In this document: positions 48,937 through 60,215 of the stretch, one piece after another
Numbering within the stretch: the first letter of the stretch is position 1
Layout of the letters: each line of letters starts with the position of its first letter
Source: Alitta virens
Taxonomy: Eukaryota > Annelida > Polychaeta > Phyllodocida > Nereididae
Assembly (NCBI GenBank): GCA_932294295.1
Contig: OW028579.1
Location: forward strand, 8,058,370 to 8,122,369
DNA length: 64,000 nt
Direction: 5' to 3'
Position numbers and translations under genes: made by a program
The notes under the pieces: generated by a model
Told to the model about the DNA's origin: nothing
Seen by the model: only the letters and a program-made list of their open reading frames with translations
Database searches by the model: none

Positions 48937-49269
48937 ATGAGTGAAGGGTATTGCGAATACGTGTTTTCAACGATGAACAACGTGCAAAACCTGCATTATG
49001 ATCTCACTTTAACGTCTTTAGTGAATACATTTATTCTGGGATTCAGCTGCATTCAGGCTAGGAATATAACCCAAGATATTGCTACCTATCGGTTTTGTGA
49101 AACTGACAAATTCTGCCACACAGTCAGTGACTCCATAGTCACACGATATCAAGGCTCAACTGCCTGTCTGCCCACCAAAATCTTTATAACATCAGACACT
49201 GGGGGATTACAAGGATCTAAGAGATCCAAACTATGCAGGTCCAGAAGCAGTGGCTTGTCTATCACGTGA
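48937..49269 (+). CDS. ORF of 110 codons, unknown product
   Basis: ATG at 48937 opens one of the longest non-repetitive frames in the window. It reads MSEGYCEYVFSTMNNVQN, then a moderately hydrophobic stretch LTSLVNTFILGFSCIQA, then NITQDIATYRFCETDKFC and a basic end GSKRSKLCRSRSSG before TGA. There are seven cysteines. The initiation context is weak (TTCCATGA). No domain is recognised. Length alone is not proof, and neither splice context nor a promoter was seen. Confidence 0.25.
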   Translation: MSEGYCEYVFSTMNNVQNLHYDLTLTSLVNTFILGFSCIQARNITQDIATYRFCETDKFCHTVSDSIVTRYQGSTACLPTKIFITSDTGGLQGSKRSKLCRSRSSGLSIT

Positions 49270-49572
49270 TCTAGATGTTGTCATGGTAACTGAAGCGTCC
49301 TGATGACAGATGGATGGTTTGGGTTGATGCTGCTGAAAACATTTCCCATGGGCCACGTGGGTTTGTTTTGACTTTGATTGGAGGGGAATTCCCTAGGTTA
49401 GATCCCACTCAAGCTATCAAAACGTTATCTGAAACTCTACATCGTGTTTGATATTTGCTGGAGGCACGGTTTGTGTGTAGTGTTTGCACAAAGACGATAA
49501 TATGTGAAACAATGTGGTGTTTATTCCATTCAATTCTGAAAACTGTTACCTTGAGACAGGGTTCCTGATTTT

Positions 49573-49649
49573 GGTCAGTCAGTCAGTCAGTCAGTCAGTC
49601 AGTCAGTCAGTCAGTCAGCACGTCAGTCAGTCAGTCAGTCGGTCAGTCG
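49573..49649. repeat. GTCA microsatellite with the CAGCACGTCAG break
   Basis: GTCA units with the interruption CAGCACGTCAG at 49617-49627, identical to that in the array at 32053-32129. The Ser-Gln-Ser-Val frame through it is an artefact. Confidence 0.95.
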
Positions 49650-50694
49650 TCTGCCTCTTCAAACTACTACTCAGTCTTGTTCCTCCGGTTACATATAATG
49701 ACTAATTTATTCTTCCTAATTTCCTAATTTATCTCTATGGATATCTATCATTGCATAGTGTTGGTTTTCCTTGGAGGCTGAGAAAAACCTCCACCCCTTT
49801 CGTAAATAACCCCTCGTGGTCATTAGCAAGCCCTGAGGGGGGTAGAAAACTGGCGAGTAAATAATGAGAGCTGTGGGACTCCCTTGTCTTACACCTATGC
49901 TACTCTCCCAGCAGGGAGGTGCGAAACGATTGGTCGTTCTACTGCTGATAAGTTGCTCAGGAAACAATGTGTGACTTCACAGAGGGGTATCTAAGCAAGA
50001 ATGCGTCCATTTGGAACGCACGTGTGGCCAATAATGCTTGGCAATAATGTCAGCATAAGCAGATACCGCTGGATGCACATATATCTCCACCTTGTATGCC
50101 AGTGATAACGTTGCTTTGTCTCAGTATGCCAACATCGTGAGCCTCGTTAATGGAGGGATTTATGCCCTCAAGCAAAGTCTTTTGTATTACAGCTAGGCAC
50201 CAATCAACATCAAAAGATATTTCTTATAATAGCTCCAGTTATGAGCTTTTATTTCTAATGTATCATGCAAAAGAGTAACTGGGCATTTCATATGTTCACA
50301 ATGCTCTGACGTGTAATAATACTGCTATGTTACCATACTACTAATACTGATGCTGAGGTTGTTGCTGCTTGTTATATTTAATGTTGCACCCACCACCATG
50401 CACTATTGCTTTTCAGTAATACTACTCTAATACTAAAACCAATAGAACTAAAACTAGGCCTACTGCTACGTTTTGTTAGTTTTAGTCATTTGACTTATTC
50501 ATTTGAATATCAGGTTTAAAGTGATACCACAATAGCCAACCACTCGGTTCTATAACCTGTCGTATAGGTTATCAATCAATCTTAGCCAATTTCACATCAC
50601 TACCCATCACTATAGTATCACCAAGGAGTGCTCATTTCAGCGAGCAGTGGAAAAAGCTTGCATTGTGGAATTGAAGGCAATAAGCTGTAATCAA
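49650..50694. other. no gene seen
   Basis: No convincing exon. A minus-strand frame at 49716-49967 has no domain. Confidence 0.45.
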
Positions 50695-50769
50695 ACAGTC
50701 TAGTCCTTCCGGTGTGTTTGCGCATGCGTGGAGCCAGCAATTTCCGGCTGCCTGGCAGCCTTCAGTTTT
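50695..50769 (+). promoter_or_regulatory. promoter-like cluster (ETS, NRF1, ETS) with a 3' splice-donor candidate
   Basis: Within 75 bases there are CTTCCGG (50705), TTTGCGCATGCGTGG (NRF1 core GCGCATGCG at about 50721) and TTTCCGG (50741), followed by CAGTTTT/GTAAGT, a consensus donor with GT at 50770-50771. ETS and NRF1 sites together mark many TATA-less animal promoters. The arrangement suggests a transcription start near 50740 and a short non-coding first exon on the plus strand. No coding exon was traced from it. Confidence 0.4.
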
Positions 50770-50770
50770 G

Positions 50771-52559
50771 TAAGTAAATACACAAAATCATAGGTTTCGA
50801 GATAGAAGCTACAGCTTCAAAATTAACGCTGTACAAAGCAACTGTAGAGCCTTCGTTTAAACAGAGTAAAGCAAGCTGAATACTGTATGCCACAATCTCT
50901 CTATCTATAGACAGAACTTTAACGTACTAATTGGTGGTTTGGTTCTAATAAACGTACAATAGTAGGAATGTAATTCAAGATAAATACAGCTGAGCGTTTT
51001 GTGTCTTTTACATGGATATTTTACTGCAGTAATTCAATTCATGTGAACTGTGTTATTGTGCACAAAATGTTATATAAGACCAGATAACATGTACATCAGA
51101 TGATCGTGTGTATATATATATACTGTATCAACAAATGCAAAGGGATAATTCAGCAATAAAATGTAATGTTTTTTTCTATTTCTTTCTCATTATATCGTTT
51201 CCCTCCTTCAAATACCAGCTTTTTTTCAGTGTTATATTGAGAATTTCTTTATCTTGTTTATACTGTTTCTCCATTCTTTTTAGCCTGTTTACTTTTCCTT
51301 GAGTGGGATAGAGATTATCCATTAACTGAGAAAGTATTCTTGTGTTTTGTTTCCAAACCGAACTGATGTATTTCTTCTTTAATTCATTGTTTTAGCTCCT
51401 GGCAGCTCTAGACCTTCCACTGTGCGGTATCCCACATTATGGTGACTATTCTGTAGTCTTGTGAGACAGCTTTCTTAAAGGTGTGTTTTAGTTTTGGGTT
51501 GGTCTTGTTGGTGATGTATTTTACAGTTGGTAAGCGTGTGACACAACTCACTCACAATTCACTCACTAATTGAGTGGTCTTAATAGTGAGGTGCTCCAAA
51601 GATTAGAATTTGCTATATTTTCTTTCAAAATTCCTCATGCTAGCCTACAGCTTTCTTGCACTAGCAGCTAACATGAGGTCTTCACAGCTCTTTGGTCTTG
51701 CCTAGTCAATGGGGAAACGGTTTAGCTTCCTAAAGTTTATGGAGGAATTAGATCGTCAATTACTGTAATTCCGGAGAAATCTCGCAGCTTCTCGGGCAGC
51801 ACGTGTGTCGCGTTAATCATGAGTGATTGATGCGCCCCTAGTGGGCCCTTTTGGAATGATATTGACAGGTGGCAAGTCGTTTTGACTGATGTCTGCCTGT
51901 GGTCACACTTTGTCCAAAGGTCATCTTGCTAAATGGATGTGGCAACAGAAGCCTCCTCATTTGAATTTCAACCAACACTGTCTGCAGATGCACATACTGG
52001 AGATATCTCAATCCCCACAGGCTAGCAGTCTGAAGCTGCAGCTGACTCGGTTGAAAAGTTATTTCCAATCCACACTGAGTAAATTCTTAGTGAATATACA
52101 TGCTGTTATAGAGCAATGAAACTCATCCCCAGAGCTCAGAGCTGTCAAAAGTGCTGCTTGGGGTACATGCAGTATGTATTAAATTCATGTTATGGTTTCC
52201 TTGGTGCTATTTGCATTAAGTGACGTAATTGGTAGGCCTCTATGGGAAAATTTATTGTTCCAGAAAAATGGAATCATTCATGAGTTGAAAGAATAGAATA
52301 GAAAGCTACGAGTGAAAGCTGTTGGGGCCTCTTATTTTAGAGGGAGTTCTTAGCTCAGTGTCCAAATCAGACTGGCGTTTTAAGACATACGAAAATTTAT
52401 ATTTTCAAGGCCATTATAGACCCGGCTTCTAAATGATACCGATCTCTATTAGACCTGACTTGTAATCAAGAAATTAAGGAGCTTTATTAGCCTGTTGAAC
52501 TGTATTAATAAGTTCTGTCCCCAACCTATGCCCTGTATCTCAGCTTACTCGACCAGATT
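50771..52559. other. no firm gene; small ORF at 51889-52119 and dispersed-element fragment
   Basis: A plus-strand frame from ATG 51889 (76 codons) ends in a leucine-rich, helix-like stretch LKLQLTRLKSYFQSTLSKFL but has no recognised domain. GTGGTCTTAATAGTGAGGTG near 51575 is a fragment of the dispersed element. Confidence 0.4.
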
Positions 52560-52660
52560 TTATGATGACAATGTAAAAGTTTCAGTGCTAAGACCACCTC
52601 TATGCATAGACCACCTCAGTGATCCTTTAGGATGGTTCCAATTGAGGGGGTTCCACTGTA
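52560..52660. mobile_element. right half of an ACAGTGGAACC element
   Basis: CTAAGACCACCTCTATGCAT, then GACCACCTCAGTGATCCTTT, then GATGGTTCCAATTGAGGGGG and the end TTCCACTGTA. The left end is not clear. Confidence 0.65.
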
Positions 52661-55489
52661 CTCATAGATAGAAAACACAACCTCCTTCAGAACTTTCCGA
52701 TATTAGCAATAACAGTAGGTGCCAGTGTACCTCCTTGGAGTGCTCCTTGAACTCATTCACCATCATTTTGAGCAGCACAGATGCAACTCCTTCTACCCCA
52801 GTGTATGGATTTATAGAACTGTTGGGGCATATCCATGCAGACATATGTCACAGCAGGCGGCAGAGTTCTCCAGATATGATCTGACAGTCTTACATTCCTG
52901 CTTCTCTTGCCCTTGCTTAGAACCCATGTCCTGCTGGGCAAGTGTTTGTCTAAACGGGCATGGCGTCACTAGCTTGATAAGCCCGATGCCCACGGAGCCA
53001 TACTCTAGCCTTGTTTGTTGTTTTAGCAGAAAAAATGGAACGGAGCTTCTCCAGCATGTCTTTGTAGTGAGTAGGGGTTGACAAGTGCCACACTGCCACT
53101 CTACAAGTATATAGGAAATGTTGTTGTATGTGGAACAGGGTTTGAGAGCTAAGGTCCTTAGTTCATGGGTTTTTGTTTGACAAAACTAGTAATCCAGTTT
53201 TTGACTTTCATGTTGCTTTATACACCACACGAAACTATTGAAATAACAATGCATTTGACTAAAAAAAAACAAAAAAAAAAAAACGTGTGGTTTATTTGGT
53301 TAATTAATAAATTACAAATAATCTGTTCCACTTGTATTATACTAACGTGTACTACAAGGTGATGATGGCTTCATTTTGAAATGAATATTTGAAAAAGTTT
53401 GTTTTTATTTGTAATATAAGCATTTAATAGTGTTGACGTCAAAGAAAATCATAACCAAAACACGATATCATGTTCGGAAGTAATGTTAGAGCCATGATAT
53501 TTCCATGAAGCCCCAACTTTGACATTTCACTTATGATTCACATTGCATTGGTTTACATTGCTAACCAATCCCAGTGTTATAATGAATCCTGTCATTAACC
53601 AGCCCAGTATTATAAATCATTAGTAACATAAGCTATTTTGACATAATCTGTCAGACTTGGTGTTGAAACCACACACGGTTATTTGTGAATGATTTCTAAG
53701 CGCACAAATTCACACGAAAAGGCTTGTATCAAAAGCCATCCATCCTAAATACATTAAATGTGTGTTGAGTTGATATCAATTCAATTCCGAATTTTCAATA
53801 CTAATGCTTTTAGTCATTTCCAGCTGTTTCTGGGTTTTACATCAACACATACAGAGCTATTGAGAACCCTGACCAAAGTGCTCCAGAAATCAATACTATT
53901 TCAATGTGACTCAGGACGGGTGATAATTGGAAATGTAAACAGGGTTATGGACATCTGTTGATCATTTTAGGCTGGGCATTGTCCACTTGTGGGCACCCCA
54001 CTATGGGCAAACATATGCTGACTCAGTTCTTTTGTATGGAGCAGAATAAGTCCCATATTTTGCCATGCACGATGGACCAGCCATCAAACGGCCATATGAA
54101 GGCACTTCAGACCACAAAGAATAGCTTTGGTTGTTACTAGGTTCATTGATCTTTTATTTTATTTTTAGGAATCACATGATTTTGGATGGGAAAATACACA
54201 GTAAAATGTTACAAAAAGGCTTTTAAATATAAACAACTTTCAGTGTTTGGACCACCTCGCAGTTAAGGCCACTGAATTAGGTCTATGTTATTCAAAATAA
54301 GTAAAATAGCATTTTGTCTTCACTCTAAAAATAACATGAAGACCAGCATTTTGGAAATAAGTGACCGTACAAGTATTCTGATCATTTAACGTCTTTACTG
54401 ATGTCTATGACTTGAAATTTGTTCTCAATTATATCTTATTTGCTAGTTTTTCATTTTGTTCACATCATGTTTTGTTCTACATGGCATTTATAAATTAATT
54501 TTATTGTGATTGGTGATTAAAAATATTCACATAAAATCCATAATGGGAAGGTGCCATTGTACATGCTTCTCATACATGTTTCTGACATAAATAACAATAA
54601 CACGCATGTAATGGAATGCCCTTACAATCATCCCTTAATTTGCTGCTCTAATAGAGCCTTGGATCAATAGTTGGTTACGTTGAAACAGTGTTGTCAATGG
54701 GGTAATTAGTAGCGAGTAGCCTTGTATGGGTAGGGTGGGGTGCCCCAAGGCAATGCATTGCTTCAGGCACAAATTCATAACATCCATCATTTGCCTGCAT
54801 CACTGTTAACCCAGCATCCCTGTTACAGCAGATAGTGTCCTACTGCAGGAGATACTCTGCATCAATAGCCCTGACTGATGAGAGGGTGCTTATGCAAAAA
54901 GGATGCTGGTTTAAATGGCCCATTGCACTGAATAGTGCAGAATCGTGGAATACATTGGACCCTAGATACATGTGAAAGTGACACCTCATTAAATCAATTT
55001 CATCGCATTGTATTGTAATTTGCCTTCCAATTAAGATCAGCATACCATAACACATCAGTATATATATAATAGAATAAGTTTTAATAACAAGGTTGTACTG
55101 TAAGATACATACGGACAAAAGACCTATGTACAGTTAATAGGGCAATTTAACTTGATTTAATGCAACATTTAGGTGAAATGGGTAAATGCAGTTGTGGGGT
55201 TTTGAAGTTATCTCTTTTCACACAAAAGTAAAAAAGTAAATTTGAACAATTTTAATGCCTTAACCGTAAAATAAAATAGAATTTCAATGAAACTAACATC
55301 TGCAATAATTTTTTGCAAGACTATAATGCAGCCATTGGCTTGATATATTAGGGTGATTTGATTTTTTGGAAGGACGGGTTATTTCCATGACTTCTATTTC
55401 CATTTTTCAGCACGAATTAAATGTGGACACAACAGACCCAACCTCACCATATAAACATCATCTCAGTAAATATCACAATAATAGTTCGA
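52661..55489. other. no firm gene; overlapping frames at 52662-53081
   Basis: At 52662-53081 open frames overlap on both strands. The minus-strand frame MSAWICPNSSINPYTG.. (52844 down to 52662) includes an amphipathic stretch VASVLLKMMVNEFKEHSKEV but is not recognised. Fragments of the dispersed element occur near 54246 (GGACCACCTCGCAGTTAAGG). A TGACGTCA lies at 53434-53441. Confidence 0.4.
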
Positions 55490-55598
55490 CTGACCTACGT
55501 TATGACCAATTTACCACACAATTAGGATCACCTCTCCATTAAGACTGGCACAATTTGCACCAAGGGTGATCTTAATGGTGAAATGTTACTGCCTATTA
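55490..55598. mobile_element. partial ACAGTGGAACC element
   Basis: ACCTACGTTATGACCAATTT, then ATTAGGATCACCTCTCCATT, AAGACTGGC and GGTGATCTTAATGGTGAAAT with TGTTACTG. The inner arms are clear and the outer ends are eroded. Confidence 0.6.
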
Positions 55599-55989
55599 CA
55601 GGTAAACCAACTGCATGCAAGATGCTCCATTACATGCCATCACCTTGTAATGTTCAGCTACAACATTTGCACACGCACAAGTGTTCCTGTGTAGCTGAGA
55701 ATCCTCTCTGGTTATGAATTATTAATCGGACTTATTATCTGTGATGGATATTACCTTTATATGCCAACAGCTACTGGCGATATCCCAGCGGTAACCTATA
55801 CATGAGAATCTATTTATTTTTGCTATGATAACATAAGGTTGATTCGTAGATACGGATAGAATGTTATTTACTGCTCTGACAGATTTGAGCTAATTTTTCT
55901 GTGGTATCGGGAGTAGATCTGATAGGTGAAAGGCTTTTTTTTAAAATATATTTGTTACCAGAAGGTATGATATGAAGGAATTCTTCAAG

Positions 55990-56172
55990 CAGTTAACCCT
56001 CATTATTTCGACCTTACTTCGTACAAATATTATCGGTTTAGATTATAAATATAGCCTTAATAGCGTCGGTAAGGTTTTATGAGCCAAAATGGACAAAAAA
56101 TGTTTAATTAGCCAAAAATGAACAGTTTCAGAGTAATTATAGGGTGGTCGTAGTAGTGAGGTGGTCTAAATA
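55990..56172. mobile_element. diverged ACAGTGGAACC element
   Basis: The left part reads TTAACCCTCATTATTTCGAC and CTTAC; the right end reads GGTGGTCGTAGTAGTGAGGT and GGTC. The centre is AT-rich. The outer ends are lost. Confidence 0.5.
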
Positions 56173-57028
56173 GTTCTTCGGAACGCAGTTGCTATTTCCT
56201 GTTTTTTTTTAGAGGGAGGGAATGTAGAAAAAACTTAGCCATGACTAAATGTTATTTCTTGTCATATCAGAATACTCCAGTTTCCCAAGCATTTTACACC
56301 AAGTCCGATAAGGCGGCGTACAGTAACCCTGCCACCCAAGTGTTTTTACATAAGCTTTATCTCGAACAGATAATAAGGAGGGGTTTCATAGAAAAAGTCT
56401 GAGAAAAAAACAAAAAAAAAGAGCAAGAAAACAACATAAAGTAGAGTTAACGGGACTACATTTGTATGCACACAAGGCAGTCGATTCTCAAGGAAAAAGT
56501 GGCTTATCTTCAAAACAAAAACACATTTACAATAGGTAATAATTCTATTATGTCACTGTTTCTGTTATTTTTGGGTTTATCTAAACTTTGCTGGCACCAC
56601 ACGTGTACAGTTTCATACATGCATGAGCCAATCGCCCACAGGCAATTTTTCCTTACATGGGTTGGTGAGTCTTGGATTTCTCTGGAACAGAAGACTGCTT
56701 GACCAAACTGTATTATTGCTATTATATTTTCCCTGCAAAGATCACTTCACCACGTGAGCCAACCTCATTTCAACCAATCGTGAAGCCAAGAGTATAACTG
56801 GCAAAGTTAAACTACAACTGATTTTCCTCATTCACCTTATTTACCTAATCTATTTATTCAGCCCAGCTGAGTGCTCTTAACTTCCTACTTATGGCCTAGG
56901 ATCAGTTGCAACATTTTTGTGAAAACTAGCAGTATAAACATAAGCAAAGTAGCCGAAACTATTAGTAAACACCATATATATGGTGACAGAAAGATCAACA
57001 AACTGTTGGTATGTGTTTGTATGTTCAG
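56173..57028. other. no gene supported
   Basis: A 78-codon frame at 56466-56702 has no domain. Nothing else is supported. Confidence 0.4.
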
Positions 57029-57263
57029 GTGAAACTTCTCCCCCAAAACTGCTGGCCCCTACTCATCAAGTTTAGCAGGCGTGAAACAGGGAGCATTAAT
57101 GTCCCCATGTCTATGCTTTATTGTACAAGAGCCTGAGTTATTGCTAAGCTCTGGTGGAAAGGATCAACTGTTCTGGCACAGTGCTAACCCTGATCAGTCT
57201 GTTGCCAATGCTGTTCGCCAGACTCTGTGGTCTGCTAGCCAGATGGCCCCAAGAGACTATTAA
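57029..57263 (+). CDS. possible last exon, unknown product
   Basis: After a T/G-rich tract and a TTCAG acceptor candidate at 57024-57028, two plus-strand frames are open. One starts VKLLPQNCWPLLIKFSRRE at the acceptor and stops after about 35 codons. The other, from 57081, reads GKDQLFWHSANPDQS then VANAVRQTLWSASQMAPRDY and stops at 57261-57263. The second has a protein-like composition. The conflict between frames means that at most one is real. I recognise neither. Confidence 0.2.
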
Positions 57264-60000
57264 AAGGCCAGGATTGATTTCAGAAGGTATGTGGGGCAAC
57301 ATATAGGCATTATATGCATATGATTACAATGTTTCCAAAGAATATGGGTGCAGACCTTTCCTCGATCTTTTTGCTTTGAGTAGTTCTATTTCTTTAGAGG
57401 ACCCAATGTGCTCACCATTAAGCCACTGATTTTGGCTCGATTAAATTCTGGCCCTGTAATTACTTAACTGCCACTTATATAACAGAATGACAAGAATTCA
57501 GTTTATATACTCTCTTGAAATGGCCCTAACAATGAGATGGGTCTTCATAGGTAGAATGTCTTTACATTGGGATGCAGCAAAGTCTTCATATAAAGAAGAA
57601 TGTAGAACACCATCATGATATGATATGAACATAACACGAATTGGTTCAAAAGCTACACACGCTCCTTTTGATGCATAATATATAGACAAGAGCCTTTCTG
57701 TGCTCCTGACATTTTCCAACGTTTCTTCGCTGCCAAAAAGACCTCATGGTAAAAACTACAAGGTGCCCACTTCAAAATACACATGTCTGTTGCTCTTTCT
57801 AGCAAGGTTAACCTTGGACTTTTTGTCAATGCAAGAAGTGGCTGAAGGGCTTGCTTTTTCTTCTCAACATCCTAAAGAACTTCCGGTCGGTCTGATTGTC
57901 AACTTCCGCCAGTTCCGGCCCAAGCTTTTTAATGCCAACACCCTGACAGAGAACAATCTCGTTTGAGGATGTATGAATATTTGATGAAACACCGTCTGCA
58001 AACTTAAAACTGAGTAATGCAAGCTGGTCTCCTAATAACAACAGGAAAATGTACGTTCCCAAGTTACCTCATGTAGTGAAACTCCGCATTTCACTGTTGT
58101 GACCACCGCGGCACTTCCCAAATTCCCAATCTCTCAATCATTAGTCTGAGAAACTGTCTGACAACACTGATATGGCATGCTTGCAAACAACAGCGAAGTT
58201 CAACTAAAACCGCAATTTTTACACCAATGGCAGGCTGACATCTCAGACATAATATATACAATGTATGCAGCTGCCATCGATAGTTTATATTTCACTGTTG
58301 TTTACTTCTTACTATCCTTTAGGAATGACTTGAGAGACAGCACTTATACCTAGTAAATGTATCTTCAGAAAATAACACAAAACTGGAAGTAGAAAATCTC
58401 AAGCACTTCACAATAGGTCAAGAGCTAGGGGTCATTTAATTGCTCGGAGTGGCCAAGTGTCTGGTTATTATTTCTGGATAGCCCTTATCATTGAGGACCT
58501 ATGTTTTTAATGATTGAATGACAATAAATGTATGCATCACCATAACGTAAAATGTATTTTCAAATCAACAAATAAATAGAAATAAAATCTGTCCTAATGG
58601 CAAGGTTCTGATGTGCTATATGAAACGAAGAAATAGGAGAACTATACAATTATCAGATGTCAGTCAGACTGAAAGACAAATATTTCAGTAGAAACTCTAG
58701 TAGCACAGAATCAAACTACTTATGCAAGGATACGATCGTGTGTTTTGAGATTGACTTATCTTTTTTCTGTCTAATACACAAAAGGATACAAAAAGGCGAA
58801 CAAAAAACTTTGAAATTCCCACAGACATAGGCAGTTTCTATCATCTGGGAGATTTTCTAATGGGAGATAAAGTTTCTCAACAGTTGAGTTCTTTAAGTCT
58901 TGGTTCATTTGGGAATTTTATCTTTGGGCTCATCTTTCTAGAGATGTCAGCTACCTAAAAAGTTGGAGGCAATGTTGTCTGAATTTTGACAAAAAATGAC
59001 AGAATCATTAAACAACTCCCAATACAGCCAAGTCCAAATTCCGATGGGAGATGGTGTCTTGCTGAAGTCGAGTACTGAACTTAGGCATACGAAGATATAA
59101 TAAAAAAAAAAGACTTTATTGGTCTATAACTATATTGGAACCACCTTGCAAATAATGCAATTTTGTTTCGTTAAATGATATATGATGAGGTTGAAAAGAA
59201 ACCGAGTAATTTGGATTTATTCCAACCAATTTTAATGTACAAAAACATTTTGTAAATAATTGTTTCAATATTTTCTTGGTAAAACCATTTGATGGTCAAG
59301 GTAATTTTTTACCCAGCTGAATCCGTATCAAAGAACTCCATCCCCAATATTAAGAGCACTTCACCATTAAGACATGACTGTGATTGTCAGGCAAAATCGT
59401 ACACATTATGCACTTTTAAAGTAATTATTAATGTAATCAATATATGATTAGTTCTTTAAAGCCTTTAATCCCACACAGAATTGTTCTGCTGTCTTATGGA
59501 ATTCCCTGTGCCTTGGGCAGGCATGCAAACCAATAAACCTACTCTTACAAATATTCCGAATAGCTCTAGGGCCACTAGCTTTGTAGATTTTGATTAATAT
59601 TGATATGAAAAATGAGTAGTTGAATAAGAATGATAAGAATTAATTACTCTTGCCCAGATAACGGTGGCAAAATGTTTTCATCACAAATGAATGAGTGGAT
59701 TCTAATTACGGGAAGAATTTGACTCATTAATTTTGCTAGTCAAAGAAAGAATTTCAATTAGATTTTATTAACCTGAGTTAAGAAAGCTGTCTTGGTTGAA
59801 TCTTCTGTTCAATCGTATATATAAACGCCATATACAAGCCAAGATCACTTTTATTGAGTTTTATTAAACTCCATTCGAGGGGATTACAGGACTTTTGAAT
59901 TCATTGATATATGTACCACTTCACACGATATTGTCATTTTCTTGTGTCATTGAAATTATTGATTTAATTTATTGTTTGCCATTTGATGCAATTTTAATAT
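57264..60000. other. no gene seen; dispersed-element fragments
   Basis: About 2.7 kb of AT-rich DNA. Frames at 57498-58062 on both strands overlap and have no domain. Short fragments related to the dispersed element occur near 58590 (CTAATGGCAAGGTTCT) and 59345 (AATATTAAGAGCACTTCACC). Confidence 0.45.
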
Positions 60001-60002
60001 AT

Positions 60003-60030
60003 TGTTTTTATTTTTCTTTCAGGTAAGTAC
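60003..60030 (+). promoter_or_regulatory. recursive splice site candidate (zero-length exon)
   Basis: A pyrimidine tract (TTTTTATTTTTCTTTC) ends in AG at 60021-60022 and is followed directly by GTAAGTACC. An acceptor joined to a strong donor with nothing between is the definition of a ratchet or recursive splice site, used in animals to remove very long introns stepwise. Branch-point-like TTTTAAT and GATTTAAT words lie 30-60 bases upstream. The motif is the best of its kind in the window; use is inferred. Confidence 0.45.
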
Positions 60031-60157
60031 CAGTTATGATTATCAACTCAAATATTTTTATGGCTTGAATTCAAAAGGTAAGATGTGTTTTTAGGTATCT
60101 TGTGAAATTGGTTGATATATACACGCTGTATGACTAGTGTCATGAATTTATTTATTT

Positions 60158-60215
60158 AGTCAGTCAATCAACCAGTCAGTCAGTCAGCCAGTCAGTCAGC
60201 CAATCAATCAGCCAG
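60158..60215. repeat. GTCA/ATCA/GCCA microsatellite
   Basis: Tetranucleotide units of the CAGT/CAAT/CAGC type over about 58 bases, related to the arrays at 32053 and 49573 but without their shared break. Confidence 0.9.

Noticed and set aside
49514..49705. Ser-Gln-Ser-Val repeat frame
   Set aside because: It is the translation of the GTCA microsatellite.
52662..53081. Overlapping 60-120 codon frames on both strands
   Set aside because: Frames contradict each other, and none shows a domain, consistent start or splice context.
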